NCBI GenBank assembly: GCA_001464735.1
Contig: LNDU01000063.1
Location: forward strand, 28,747-92,746
Reading direction: 5' to 3'
Length of the DNA: 64,000 bases
Origin: Nitrospira sp. Ga0074138
GTDB taxonomy: Bacteria > Nitrospirota > Nitrospiria > Nitrospirales > Nitrospiraceae
A model generated the notes under the pieces. That model was not told the origin of the DNA, searched no databases, and saw only the letters and a list, made by a program, of their open reading frames with translations. The position numbers and the translations under genes were made by a program. Of this stretch, positions 1-8,753 are shown piece by piece. The first letter of the stretch is position 1. Each line of letters starts with the position of its first letter.

Positions 1-264
1 GCGACGCTGAGGAACGAACAGAACGCTGTGATGATCAAGACGCACGACGGGATCAAGGTGTTGTGTGTGCAAGTCGCGGGGCTGATCGCTCGGCGAATCG
101 TCTGTTGGATCTCGGATCGGGAGCAGGCGATACGTGGTGAACGTTATGGCTTGATCCGGTTTGGGTCTCGCATGGATACGTTCCTTCCGATGGGTACAAA
201 GATTCGGGTGGCGGTGGGTGATCGTGTGAAAGGCGGCGAAACCATTATTGGAGAGTTGCCATGA
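1..264 (+). CDS. psd: Phosphatidylserine decarboxylase, C-terminal part (5' end outside window)
   Basis: The reading frame is open from base 1, so only the C-terminal ~87 residues are present. The enzyme converts phosphatidylserine to phosphatidylethanolamine in the inner membrane. The visible part carries the short-form signature IRFGSRMD, where the Gly-Ser bond is cleaved to create the pyruvoyl prosthetic group, and a beta-rich tail ending GDRVKGGETIIGELP. The stop codon overlaps the start of the next gene in an ATGA arrangement. That gene, pssA, makes the substrate of this enzyme, so the two are co-translated as a phosphatidylethanolamine pathway unit. Confidence 0.9.
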   Translation, partial: ATLRNEQNAVMIKTHDGIKVLCVQVAGLIARRIVCWISDREQAIRGERYGLIRFGSRMDTFLPMGTKIRVAVGDRVKGGETIIGELP

Positions 265-1067
265 AAACGGCAGGCTTCAAAAATTCGTTCGGGAAAGATG
301 GGAAACGGCGGAAGGCCGCAATGCATCTCATTCCAAACCTCTTCACGACCGGTAACTTATTTTGCGGCGTGTTCGCCATCCTGTCCGTTTTCAACGGTAA
401 CTATCTGGAAGCAGCCATAGCGATTCTTGTCGCCATGATTTTTGACGTGTTGGATGGCAAGTCGGCCAGATTGACTAATAGTACGAGTCAGTTCGGGCTG
501 GAGTATGACTCGCTGTCCGATGTGGTGTCATTTGGTGTCGCACCGGGGTTGTTGATCTACTCGTGGGCGTTAAGTGGGCAGGGTACGTTTGGCGTGGCCG
601 TGATGTTTGCCTACGTGGCCATGGGCGCCGTGCGGTTAGCGCGATTCAACTCTACCGTAGCGCTAGCAGATGGGAAGTACTTTACTGGTCTCGCGATCCC
701 AGCCGCGGCCGGGGTGGTGGCGTCGTTGGTGGTCTTTGATCATTACCTCCTCAAGATGGGAGGCGATGTCAGGCCAATCGTGGTCCTGTTCATGACGTTG
801 GCACTTTCGTTTTTAATGGTCAGCACGATCAAGTATCGCAGCTTCAAGGAGCTGAAATTTAAGGGCCACCGGCAGATTACCTACCTGGTCTGGGGTATTC
901 TGACGCTGATGTTGGTGGCAGCCTGGCCGGCGGTCATGTTATTTGTCATTTTTGCCGGATATGCACTGATGGGGCCGGTCGAAAAAGTCTTTTCGCTGGT
1001 TGCTCCGGCAGCTGGGAAAAAGAACATCGGAAAAGTCGAGCCTCCGCCGATCGAAGCAAATTCATAA
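261..1067 (+). CDS. pssA: CDP-diacylglycerol--serine O-phosphatidyltransferase
   Basis: Inner-membrane enzyme that joins serine to CDP-diacylglycerol to give phosphatidylserine. The complete CDP-alcohol phosphatidyltransferase signature is present: D65, G66, A69, R70, G79, D83 and D87 follow the DG-x2-AR-x8-G-x3-D-x3-D pattern exactly. The remainder is a series of hydrophobic segments followed by a short polar tail, 268 residues in all, the usual size. It overlaps psd by four bases (ATGA), so it is almost certainly in one operon with it. Confidence 0.93.
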   Translation: MKTAGFKNSFGKDGKRRKAAMHLIPNLFTTGNLFCGVFAILSVFNGNYLEAAIAILVAMIFDVLDGKSARLTNSTSQFGLEYDSLSDVVSFGVAPGLLIYSWALSGQGTFGVAVMFAYVAMGAVRLARFNSTVALADGKYFTGLAIPAAAGVVASLVVFDHYLLKMGGDVRPIVVLFMTLALSFLMVSTIKYRSFKELKFKGHRQITYLVWGILTLMLVAAWPAVMLFVIFAGYALMGPVEKVFSLVAPAAGKKNIGKVEPPPIEANS

Positions 1068-1094
1068 CGGCGGATAACAGTGGGAGGAACTGAA

Positions 1095-1380
1095 CAAGTT
1101 GTGAATGGCGAAGACGAGGAATAGTACGCGAGCCATCTAGACACGGGGTGGTCAGTGTTGGAAGAGAGCTGGTGGGTGGTGCAAACCAGCCTAGATGTCG
1201 CCGAACTCGCCTCCGAGCCGAATCTCCGAACATGAAGTAGGAGATTCCGCCTTGCCTCCGTAAGAGGCTGAATGAAGGGTCTGACGACCAGTTGGTCCTC
1301 AGACCAAATCAGGGTGGTACCACGGAGTGCGGCAAGCCTTCGTCCCTGGGTTTCATAGGGATGGAGGCTTTTGTTTTTAA
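1095..1380 (+). promoter_or_regulatory. Leucine-specific T-box leader of leuA
   Basis: tRNA-sensing leader. The T-box itself, AGGGTGGTACCACGG, is at 1311-1325 and matches the AGGGUGGNACCGCG consensus closely. Upstream is a Stem I: CATCTAG (about 1133-1139) pairs with CTAGATG (1190-1196), with GCGA/TCGC below it. Next come a specifier loop with AGTA on the 5' side and GAA-CTC on the 3' side, and a closing GAGG/CCTC helix. The specifier codon CTC (1206-1208) is leucine. The AG-rich distal segment GAGAGCTGGTGG is also present. The TGGT bulge implies tRNA discriminator base A, as in tRNA-Leu. Expected behaviour is that uncharged tRNA-Leu(GAG) stabilises the antiterminator and allows leuA expression. 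Confidence 0.93.
1334..1378 (+). terminator. T-box regulated intrinsic terminator
   Basis: The stem 1334-1347 pairs with 1357-1370 over 14 consecutive positions, two of them G-U, with a nine-base loop. A TTTTGTTTTT run follows. It lies just 3' of the T-box motif, the position where the terminator competes with the antiterminator. Confidence 0.92.
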
Positions 1381-1507
1381 GATCGCTGAAAATGTCTTCC
1401 AGCGGCGTTCTCAGTCGCGTGCCTCCCTGCGACGTACCTTATAGGTACGCCTCGGTCGTCCCGCTCCCTGCGGCCTTGCTGGGAAGACATTTTGAGCGAT
1501 CTTCAGT
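1379..1507 (+). repeat. Long imperfect palindrome between T-box terminator and leuA
   Basis: The left arm from about 1380 (GATCGCTGAAAATGTCTTCC) is complementary to the right arm ending near 1503 (GGAAGACATTTTGAGCGATC), with an inner GTACC/GGTAC inverted repeat near 1433-1447. It resembles the element after leuB (4613-4752) in size, outer arms rich in A/T, GC-rich inside and a GTAC centre. It is probably a non-coding palindromic repeat family. It lies inside the leuA leader transcript, so it would be part of the 5' UTR. Confidence 0.7.
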
Positions 1508-1525
1508 AGGAGAAGAGGTGACGCT

Positions 1526-3073
1526 ATGACACGCATGATCAAAATTTTCGATACGACCTTGAGAGATGGCGAACAATCGCCTGGCGCCAGTATGAACGTG
1601 GAAGAAAAGGTCATGGTCGCCAAACAACTGGCCCGGCTCGGTGTCGATATTATTGAGGCGGGATTTGCCTATAGCTCGCCCGGAGACTTTGAAGCGGTGC
1701 GGCGTATCGCACAGGAGGTCGAAGGACCGACGATCTGTAGCCTGGCACGGGCTCGACCCGAAGATATCGATCGAGCATGGGAGGCGTTGAAAGGCGCGCC
1801 GAAAGTCCGCATCCATACGTTCTTGTCAACGTCCGATATTCATCTGAAGCACCAGTTTCGGATGACGCGGGAGCAAGCCAAGCAGCGTGCCGTGGAGATG
1901 GTCCAGCGGGCGCGGGGTTATGTGGATGATGTCGAATTTTCTCCAATGGATGCGAGCCGATCAGATCCCTCGTTTCTCTACGAGGTCATTGAGGCGGTCA
2001 TCGCTGCCGGAGCCAGCACTGTGAACATCCCTGACACGGTAGGGTACGCCGTTCCACAAGAATTCGGCGCACTGATCAAGGGGATTTGCGATAAGGTCCC
2101 CAATGCCAAACAGGCGGTGATTTCGGTCCATTGCCACAACGATCTGGGGGTTGCGGTGGGGAACAGCTTGGCGGCGATTATGAATGGGGCCGGCCAAGTG
2201 GAATGTACGATCAACGGAATCGGAGAGCGCGCTGGTAACACATCTTTGGAAGAAATCGCGATGGGACTCCGTACCAGGACGGATTTCTATCAGGCAGATA
2301 CTCGTATTCGAACCGAGGAAATTGCGAAGACCAGTCGTCTGGTCAGTAAGATCACGGGGATGGTGGTGCAACCCAATAAGGCGATCGTTGGGGCAAACGC
2401 CTTTGCCCATACATCAGGCATTCATCAGGATGGATTGCTCAAAGAGAAGACGACCTATGAAATTATGCGCCCGGAATCGATCGGATTGGTTGAAAGCCAG
2501 ATGGTGATGGGTAAGTTGTCTGGGCGTCATGCGTTCCGACAGCGTCTAGAAGAGTTGGGGTACAAGCTCGGCGAGGCAGAGGTCAACCATGCCTTCGAGC
2601 GGTTCAAAAAACTTGCCGATCAAAAGAAAGAGATTTTCGAGGAAGATCTCGAGGTGATTGTCTCCGAAGAGTTGTCGAAGATGGCCGAGCGCATTGGGCT
2701 CAAGGGACTACAAGTATCGAGTGGAACGGATCGGGTTCCAACAGCCACGGTCGAACTGGAAATCGACGGCACCCCCATCGCTCAAACCGGGACCGGTGAT
2801 GGGCCGGTGGATGCTGTGTACCGCACCATTGCGGCCATGACACAGACGAAGAGCAAGTTGCTGATGTATGTTGTGAAGGCCATCACTGGCGGAACAGATG
2901 CACAGGGTGAAGTGTCAGTGCGGGTGCAAGAGGATGGCCGAACGGTCACAGGCCACGGCGCCGATACCGATATCATTACAGCCTCTGCTCGGGCGTATAT
3001 CAGCGCCCTGAATAAGTTGGCCTACCTGGCGACAAAACAGGCGCAAGGCGAGCAGAAGGTGAACTTGATTTGA
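1526..3073 (+). CDS. leuA: 2-isopropylmalate synthase
   Basis: First committed enzyme of leucine synthesis; condenses acetyl-CoA with 2-oxoisovalerate. The catalytic TIM-barrel motif DTTLRDGEQSPG is at residues 9-20, the metal-binding HCHND motif lies near residue 200, and GERAGNTSLEE follows. A C-terminal allosteric domain occupies roughly residues 380-515, the usual 515-residue bacterial layout. A clear GTAGGAGAAGAGG ribosome site precedes the ATG. Transcription is controlled by the leucine T-box upstream, and leuB follows after a small cupin gene. Confidence 0.96.
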   Translation: MTRMIKIFDTTLRDGEQSPGASMNVEEKVMVAKQLARLGVDIIEAGFAYSSPGDFEAVRRIAQEVEGPTICSLARARPEDIDRAWEALKGAPKVRIHTFLSTSDIHLKHQFRMTREQAKQRAVEMVQRARGYVDDVEFSPMDASRSDPSFLYEVIEAVIAAGASTVNIPDTVGYAVPQEFGALIKGICDKVPNAKQAVISVHCHNDLGVAVGNSLAAIMNGAGQVECTINGIGERAGNTSLEEIAMGLRTRTDFYQADTRIRTEEIAKTSRLVSKITGMVVQPNKAIVGANAFAHTSGIHQDGLLKEKTTYEIMRPESIGLVESQMVMGKLSGRHAFRQRLEELGYKLGEAEVNHAFERFKKLADQKKEIFEEDLEVIVSEELSKMAERIGLKGLQVSSGTDRVPTATVELEIDGTPIAQTGTGDGPVDAVYRTIAAMTQTKSKLLMYVVKAITGGTDAQGEVSVRVQEDGRTVTGHGADTDIITASARAYISALNKLAYLATKQAQGEQKVNLI

Positions 3074-3138
3074 CGCGGATCTCCACGGTACAGTTTCACA
3101 GTCTGTGGTGAGGCCTGTTGGATTGAGAGGGCTTGTCC

Positions 3139-3501
3139 GTGTTCAAGGTGACGCTGGCGGATCGCCCCGAGTTCCTGGCTGGGGACAAGACTCGCTTGCG
3201 GGAAATTTTTCACCCTGCCAAGCATCAGCTCAACCTGAATTATAGTCTAGCCCACGGGACATTACCGTCTGGTCAACGCTCGAAGCGCCATGTGTTGGCT
3301 TCGTCCGAAGTCTATTATTTCATTTCAGGACGGGGCTGCTTCACGGTCGACGACCACGTCACACTGATCGAAGCCGGAACGACCATCTATGTGCCGCCGG
3401 GGGGGCAACAGTTCGTAGAAAATACCGGAGAGGCCGATATTGAGTTTCTCTGCCTCGTCGATCCGGCCTGGCGGATGGAAGATGAAGCGATACTGGAATA
3501 G
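3139..3501 (+). CDS. Small single-domain cupin protein
   Basis: About 120 residues with one cupin fold. The first cupin motif is visible as the SKRHVLASSEVYYFISGRG region and the second as TTIYVPPGGQQFVENTG. Its ligand is unknown. The GTG at 3139 was chosen because the GAGAGG ribosome site lies eight bases upstream; a TTG six bases earlier is too close. It sits between leuA and leuB on the same strand, so it is co-transcribed with leucine genes. A role as a small-molecule sensor or isomerase in that pathway is possible but not shown. Confidence 0.8.
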   Translation: MFKVTLADRPEFLAGDKTRLREIFHPAKHQLNLNYSLAHGTLPSGQRSKRHVLASSEVYYFISGRGCFTVDDHVTLIEAGTTIYVPPGGQQFVENTGEADIEFLCLVDPAWRMEDEAILE

Positions 3502-3536
3502 GATCTGAACCGATTGACTCACCGAAAGGAGCACCA

Positions 3537-4610
3537 GTGAAGGCCAAGATTGCAGTGTTGGCCGGGGATGGAGTGGGGCGCGAGATCGTTCCTGAAGCCG
3601 TAAAGGTTTTGAAGGTGATCGCAGAGAAATATGGACATTCATTCGAGTTTACGTCCGCTGATATCGGCGGGCAGGCGATCGACAAGTTTGGCGTACCTCT
3701 GCCGAAGGACACATTGGCACTCGCCAAGCAAAGCGATGCGGTCTTGCTGGGAGCCGTCGGGGGTCCTCGATGGGAGAGCTTGGAGTACAGCCTGCGGCCG
3801 GAACGCGCGCTGCTCGGAATTCGGGAAGCACTAGGACTCTATGCCAACTTGAGGCCTGCGAAGCTCTATTCGAATTTGGTGGATGCATCCACATTGAAGC
3901 GTGAGGTGGTCGAGGGGATCGATATCCTCGTGATCCGCGAGCTCACCGGCGGGATCTACTTTGGCAAACCGAAAGGGATCGAAAAGTTGCCGAACGGCGA
4001 AGAGCGAGGGGTTAATACGGAAGTCTATACAACGGAAGAGGTTCGACGGATCGCCAAGGTTGCGTTTGAGGCGGCGCGGAAACGGCGCAAGAAGGTCACC
4101 TCGGTCGACAAGGCGAATGTGTTGGAATCGTCCGAGCTGTGGCGCAAGGTGGTCATTGACGTCCACGCGTCCTATCCGGACGTTGAACTGGGACATATCT
4201 ATGTGGATAACGCTGCCATGCAACTGGTGCGGAACCCGCGACAATTTGACGTGCTGCTCTGCAACAACATGTTCGGAGACATTCTGAGCGATGAAGCGGC
4301 GATGCTGACCGGCTCGATCGGTATGTTGCCGTCGGCAAGTATCGGGGCCAAGGTCGGCCTCTTTGAGCCGATTCACGGGAGTGCCCCGGATATCGCAGGG
4401 AAGAATATCGCGAACCCCATCGCCACGATCTCATCGGCTGCCATGATGCTGTCGTATGCCTTCCAACTCGATCAAGAAGCGGAAGCCATCGAACAGGCCA
4501 TCGTGAAAACCCTCGACCTTGGTTATCGAACCAAAGATATTCAGAGCCCCGGAGCAAAGATTGTCGGGACTGTGGAGATGGGCGAGGCGATTGTCCGAAA
4601 CTTGAATTAG
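3537..4610 (+). CDS. leuB: 3-isopropylmalate dehydrogenase
   Basis: NAD-dependent oxidative decarboxylase of leucine biosynthesis. The Rossmann-less isocitrate/isopropylmalate dehydrogenase fold is recognised by GDGVGREIVPEA at the N-terminus, RELTGGIYFGKP near residue 137, the metal- and substrate-binding NNMFGDILSDEAAM segment and the NAD-selecting FEPIHGSAPDIAGK. At 357 residues it is the normal length. It starts at GTG with AAAGGAG upstream. It is the third gene of the T-box controlled leuA operon; leuCD are not in this window. Confidence 0.96.
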   Translation: MKAKIAVLAGDGVGREIVPEAVKVLKVIAEKYGHSFEFTSADIGGQAIDKFGVPLPKDTLALAKQSDAVLLGAVGGPRWESLEYSLRPERALLGIREALGLYANLRPAKLYSNLVDASTLKREVVEGIDILVIRELTGGIYFGKPKGIEKLPNGEERGVNTEVYTTEEVRRIAKVAFEAARKRRKKVTSVDKANVLESSELWRKVVIDVHASYPDVELGHIYVDNAAMQLVRNPRQFDVLLCNNMFGDILSDEAAMLTGSIGMLPSASIGAKVGLFEPIHGSAPDIAGKNIANPIATISSAAMMLSYAFQLDQEAEAIEQAIVKTLDLGYRTKDIQSPGAKIVGTVEMGEAIVRNLN

Positions 4611-4612
4611 CA

Positions 4613-4752
4613 GGATGTTGAAAAAGTCCGCCAGCTTTGTTCTCGCGTCGCTCAGAGGCTCAACGTACCGAAGCGTACGTCTCATCTCTTCCCTCGCTGT
4701 GGCCTCGCTGGACGGCCTTTTTGAACGACAAATAATTTTTCAACAGCCTGTT
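4613..4752 (+). repeat. Palindromic repeat element after leuB
   Basis: The outer arms are GTTGAAAAAGTCCGCCAGC at about 4618 and CTGGACGGCCTTTTTGAA plus TTTTTCAACAGC at the right edge. A GTACC/GTACG palindrome sits in the middle (about 4667-4680). The transcript would fold into one long hairpin with a T-rich end, so it may also terminate the leu operon. It is similar in organisation to 1379-1507. Confidence 0.7.
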
Positions 4753-4770
4753 AATCATCGGTTCTAAACT

Positions 4771-5979
4771 ATGGCAGCCATTCTTTCCACGAGGATGATC
4801 AGAACACTCGCCGGTAACGGCGAACCTGGCTGTATGGGAGACGGCGGACCTTCAATGCAGGGCTGTTTGAACGAGCCGAAGGGTGTGACGATTGATTGCC
4901 ACGGGAATGTCTATGTCGCCGATTCCGAAAATCATCTCGTTCGCAAAGTCGATCGTGCCACCGGTATTCTATCAACCGTAGCTGGGACGTTCGGCGGGGA
5001 GCACATGCATGCGGCTGTACAACGGGACGCTCCCGTCCCACTCACGGATGAAGACCCTTTGGCCGATGACGCTGGCGAACGTAGTCCCGCAAAATTTACT
5101 CAACATGCTGATGTGAGCGGAACGGTCCGGTATTGGACGAATCACACAGGCACGTCTTCCCAGCGGTATGGCGGGGACGGCGGGCCAGCAGTGAGTGCCC
5201 ATCTCAACTTCCCTACGGCGGTCGTGGTGGATCGGGAGGGGAATCTCTATATCGCCGATACGATGAATCATCGTGTGCGGATGGTCGATTCTGAAACCGG
5301 GATCATTTCGACCGTGGCCGGAACTGGGCAGGCACGATTCTCCGGCGATGGCGGCCCGGCCAACCAGGCGGCACTCAATGAACCAGCGGCGCTGGCCGTC
5401 GACGACGAGGGCCGACTCTATATCGCCGATCAAAGCAATCATCGTGTACGGATGCTAGATCTCAAGACCGGTGTGATTCAGACGATTGCTGGAAACGGGA
5501 TTGCAACGTACGATGGTGATGGGAAGCGAGCGATCGAGATCGCTCTTGCCGGTCCCAGTGGATTGGCTCTAGTGGCTGATCGGCTCTATGTTGCCGATAC
5601 GTTCAATGGCCGAGTGCGATGCGTCGAACTCTCGTCGGGGTTGATGACCACGGTGGCCGGCGACGGCGGAGTCTATCGGTATGAGTCGCCGTCGGATGCG
5701 CCGTCAGCCAGCCTTTCGCGCCCGACAGGAATTGCATTCGATCATGAGGGGCATCTCTTTCTGACCGATTCAGACAATCATGTCATCCGGCAGTGGGATT
5801 GCGAATCGGGGGTGGGCTTCTGCGTCGCGGGGCAAGGCGTTCCATCCTATTCCGGAGATGGTGGCGTCGCACGAGAAGCAAGTTTGTGTTACCCATTCGG
5901 TATCGTTGCCGATCGCGACGGGGCGCTGCTGGTGGCCGACACCTTTAATCATCGTATTCGCGTATTGGCATTGGAGTAG
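4771..5979 (+). CDS. NHL-repeat beta-propeller protein
   Basis: 402 residues made of repeated NHL units. Each has a pattern such as GNLYIADTMNHRVRMVD followed by TGIISTVAGTG and a GDGGPA loop. At least six units can be counted. No signal peptide is apparent at the chosen ATG. NHL propellers are protein- or ligand-binding scaffolds; no catalytic motif is visible. The ribosome site is weak, so the start is less sure than the frame. It lies between the leu operon repeat and asd with an eight-base gap to the latter, suggesting co-transcription only. Confidence 0.85.
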   Translation: MAAILSTRMIRTLAGNGEPGCMGDGGPSMQGCLNEPKGVTIDCHGNVYVADSENHLVRKVDRATGILSTVAGTFGGEHMHAAVQRDAPVPLTDEDPLADDAGERSPAKFTQHADVSGTVRYWTNHTGTSSQRYGGDGGPAVSAHLNFPTAVVVDREGNLYIADTMNHRVRMVDSETGIISTVAGTGQARFSGDGGPANQAALNEPAALAVDDEGRLYIADQSNHRVRMLDLKTGVIQTIAGNGIATYDGDGKRAIEIALAGPSGLALVADRLYVADTFNGRVRCVELSSGLMTTVAGDGGVYRYESPSDAPSASLSRPTGIAFDHEGHLFLTDSDNHVIRQWDCESGVGFCVAGQGVPSYSGDGGVAREASLCYPFGIVADRDGALLVADTFNHRIRVLALE

Positions 5980-5986
5980 GCGCTTC

Positions 5987-7009
5987 ATGATCAAGAAGAA
6001 ACCAGGGTATACGGTGGCCATTCTTGGAGCCACCGGCGCGGTTGGGCAAGAAACGCTGGAGATTTTAGAGGAGCGGAAATTCCCACTCGCCAGCCTCCGG
6101 CTTTTTGCGTCTAAACGGTCAGCCGGTGAGGTGATGACCTGTCAGGACAAGGACTGGACAGTTGAAGAGCTGACCGAATCCTCATCGTTCGAGGGAGTGG
6201 ACTTGGCGTTTATCTCGGCCACTGATGCCATCAGCAAAGAGTATGGCCAGCGATTGGGCGCGGCTGGAATCGTCGTCATTGACGATAGTGCTGTGTTCCG
6301 CATGGATGATCAGGTTCCCTTGGTGGTCCCCGAAGTGAATGCCGCTGCGTTAGGCTTGATGCCTCGAGGAATCGTGGCTATTCCAAACTGTACGACCACT
6401 CCGTTGGTGATGGCACTTAAGCCGCTTCATGACGCGGTGGGGGTGAAACGTGTAGTGGTTACGACGTTTCAGTCCGTTTCGGGGACGGGTTCGGCAGCGA
6501 TGGACGAGCTGATGGAGCAAACCAAAGATCTCCTGGCGTTTCGAGATATCAAAACCGAAGTCTATCCCTACCAGATTGCCTTCAACCTATTGCCGCACAT
6601 CGGCTCGTTTAATGATGGAGGTGACTGTTCGGAGGAGGTGAAGATAGCCAAGGAAACGCGAAAGATTCTCAATGCACCGGGCCTTCGGGTCACCGCCACG
6701 ACCGTACGGGTCCCCGTGCTGCGCTGCCATTCTGAGGCAATCAACGTTGAATTGGAGCGTCCATTGACGGCGAACGAGGCGCGTGCTGCACTGGCAGCCA
6801 TGCCCGGTGTGATTGTCTATGACGATCCAGTGAAGAAGCTGTATCCGATGCCGCTCGATGCGACCGGAAAAGATGAGGTCTATATCGGTCGCGTACGGGA
6901 GGATGAATCGATCACGAACGGCCTCAATCTGTGGGTGGTCTCCGACAATCTTCGCAAAGGAGCCGCGCTGAATGCCATTCAGATCGCAGAATGTTTGGTC
7001 AATGGCTAG
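5987..7009 (+). CDS. asd: Aspartate-semialdehyde dehydrogenase
   Basis: Reduces aspartyl phosphate to aspartate semialdehyde in the lysine, threonine and methionine branch. NADP-binding GATGAVG is at residues 14-20. The active-site cysteine is C135 in IPNCTTTPL, and the later catalytic His region reads RVPVLRCHSE. At 340 residues the length is standard. The frame is open further upstream, but that extension overlaps the NHL gene in another frame; the ATG at 5987 directly precedes the conserved N-terminus. Confidence 0.95.
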   Translation: MIKKKPGYTVAILGATGAVGQETLEILEERKFPLASLRLFASKRSAGEVMTCQDKDWTVEELTESSSFEGVDLAFISATDAISKEYGQRLGAAGIVVIDDSAVFRMDDQVPLVVPEVNAAALGLMPRGIVAIPNCTTTPLVMALKPLHDAVGVKRVVVTTFQSVSGTGSAAMDELMEQTKDLLAFRDIKTEVYPYQIAFNLLPHIGSFNDGGDCSEEVKIAKETRKILNAPGLRVTATTVRVPVLRCHSEAINVELERPLTANEARAALAAMPGVIVYDDPVKKLYPMPLDATGKDEVYIGRVREDESITNGLNLWVVSDNLRKGAALNAIQIAECLVNG

Positions 7010-7066
7010 GGCTGTGTGCCGTGTCACCAGGCTGCTTGCAGACGCCGCTCATTGGGATGAAAGTCA

Positions 7067-7321
7067 ATGCCGGAATGGACGACGCTTGGCAAGGTCTTAA
7101 TCGGAATAGGGCTTGGAATCGTTGCGCTCGGGGTTCTGTTGGTGGTTGCGGAGCGGGTTCCTGGCTTAGGGAAGGCCTTCAGTTGGCTTGGCAAGCTGCC
7201 GGGCGACATCTCCATCAAACGTGACAATTTCAGCTTCTATTTCCCCATCGCGACAAGTATTGTTCTCAGCATCCTTCTGAGTCTGCTATTCTATTTTATA
7301 GGATGGCTCTTTCGCCGATGA
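7067..7321 (+). CDS. DUF2905 family small membrane protein
   Basis: 84 residues with two hydrophobic segments flanking the family signature LPGDISIKRDNFSFYFP. DUF2905 proteins are small inner-membrane proteins of unknown function found in many Gram-negative lineages. Its end overlaps the start of the SpoIID-like gene, so the two are translationally coupled. Confidence 0.88.
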   Translation: MPEWTTLGKVLIGIGLGIVALGVLLVVAERVPGLGKAFSWLGKLPGDISIKRDNFSFYFPIATSIVLSILLSLLFYFIGWLFRR

Positions 7322-8541
7322 TAGCCGCGCGGTTCTGGGCCGGTGCAGCGGGTGTAGGGATCTGCCTCGGCTCAATCATGATGCCAGAGGCGGGGGCGGC
7401 GCAATCGATTCGCGTGCTATTGGCTCCTGATGTCCAGCAGCTGGAAGTACATACCGATCAGACCATTTGGGTCACTGATGAACATGATGAGGCATGGTCG
7501 TATCGGCCTGTTCTGCGGATTAAGGTGCGTGGCCGTGCGTTGATTCTGAACGGCAAACCGGTCGTGAGCGATCAGCTGACGCTACGGGCTGGGAACCACG
7601 ACCTCAAGCTCTGGCTCAATGGGAACGGCAGGAGGACAGCACTTCATGCGAGTGATGATAAAGGTGGCCTGCAAATCAGTGGGGTAATCCAGCTGGTTCG
7701 GCGAGGGAAGGGGCTGCTCCTCGTCAATCATGTCGATTTGGAAGAGTATGTCAAAGGGGTGGTACCGGCGGAGGTCAATTCTGCCTGGCATCCCGAGATG
7801 TTGAAGGTTCAGGCCATCGCTGCCAGGACCTATGCGCTGTACCAACATATGCTCAGTGCCACACGGGACTACGATGTTGTTGCCAGTACCCAAGATCAGG
7901 TCTATCGGGGCCGTCACGGTATCGATGAACGGGTGATACAGGCGGTAGAATCGACGAGAGGCTTGGTGGTGGCGTACCAAGGTGCTCCGATCTATGCGGC
8001 ATTCTCGTCGACTGCCGCAGGAATCACGGAAGATGCCATGAATGTGTGGTCGAAGGATCTCCCGTATTTGAAAGGTGTCGAATGCCCGTTCGATCTCGAG
8101 TCTCCGTTTTATCAATGGAAGGCTTCCGTCAAGCTCGACACTTTGGAAAAGAATTTGCGGCAACAAGGATTTGCGGTAGGAACAATCTCGGCAATCACAC
8201 CGCTTGCCTATAGCCGTGCCGGACGAGTGGCGACCATACGGATTGTGCACTCGAGTGGGGAGTTGACCCTGCGGGGCGAAGACCTGCGTAAAACGGTGGG
8301 GTATACGGTGGTGCCCAGTACGCAATTTACCATCGAATCGGTCGGGCAGGATGTGGTCTTCTCCGGCTACGGAGCCGGTCATGCGGTTGGCCTGTGCCAG
8401 TGGGGCGCGAAAGAGTTGGCGGAGTTGGGCTATTCTTTTTCGAGCATTCTTCGTTACTACTATCCTGGGACAGAGATTCAGGATGCGTCATTGACTCAAG
8501 CACCTCCTGTGCCTCCGATCCCTGCGGCACCTCCATCCTAG
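7303..8541 (+). CDS. SpoIID/LytB domain protein
   Basis: About 412 residues. A hydrophobic N-terminal segment ends near GAAQS, consistent with export. The SpoIID domain is marked by NHVDLEEYVKGVVPAEV, KVQAIAARTYAL, and a C-terminal GAGHAVGLCQWGAKELA motif typical of SpoIID lytic transglycosylases that cleave denuded peptidoglycan. In Nitrospira it cannot be a sporulation gene, so a cell-envelope role is inferred. ATG 7303 is used; ATG 7318, overlapping the upstream stop, is an alternative. Confidence 0.87.
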   Translation: MALSPMIAARFWAGAAGVGICLGSIMMPEAGAAQSIRVLLAPDVQQLEVHTDQTIWVTDEHDEAWSYRPVLRIKVRGRALILNGKPVVSDQLTLRAGNHDLKLWLNGNGRRTALHASDDKGGLQISGVIQLVRRGKGLLLVNHVDLEEYVKGVVPAEVNSAWHPEMLKVQAIAARTYALYQHMLSATRDYDVVASTQDQVYRGRHGIDERVIQAVESTRGLVVAYQGAPIYAAFSSTAAGITEDAMNVWSKDLPYLKGVECPFDLESPFYQWKASVKLDTLEKNLRQQGFAVGTISAITPLAYSRAGRVATIRIVHSSGELTLRGEDLRKTVGYTVVPSTQFTIESVGQDVVFSGYGAGHAVGLCQWGAKELAELGYSFSSILRYYYPGTEIQDASLTQAPPVPPIPAAPPS

Positions 8542-8738
8542 CCCACACTATTCATGAGTGCTTCTACTGCAACTGCCGATCCGCCGCTACGACCATCTTG
8601 GCCGCCAGCTTCGCGCGGCCAGTGGGCAGGGTCGTCCTTCGTAGCCTCGACATACTGTTTCAAGTATGCCTCGGCCATCTCAGGACTCCGCATGCCCGTC
8701 TCGCTTGGCGTCTTGGCGGTTTCGTCACGAACCATCAT
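8538..8738 (-). CDS. Possible 66-residue hypothetical protein
   Basis: Minus-strand frame between the SpoIID-like gene and queA. The product is hydrophilic and looks protein-like (MAEAYLKQYVEATKDDPAHW), unlike the arginine/serine-rich shadows nearby. It converges with the SpoIID-like gene, overlapping it by four bases, and diverges from queA with a 15-base gap. No clear ribosome site precedes the ATG, and I do not recognise a family. Confidence 0.4.
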   Translation of the reverse strand: MMVRDETAKTPSETGMRSPEMAEAYLKQYVEATKDDPAHWPREAGGQDGRSGGSAVAVEALMNSVG

Positions 8739-8753
8739 GAATACTGTGGGTTG

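Noticed and set aside
1381..1505. Second riboswitch between T-box and leuA
   Set aside because: The fold is a single long hairpin with relatives elsewhere in the window; no aptamer consensus is seen.
5780..5986. Upstream extension of asd
   Set aside because: It overlaps the NHL gene in another frame, and the conserved N-terminus begins at 5987.
8394..8753. Upstream extension of queA
   Set aside because: The extension overlaps the SpoIID-like gene and is cysteine/serine-rich; the conserved QueA N-terminus begins at 8754.
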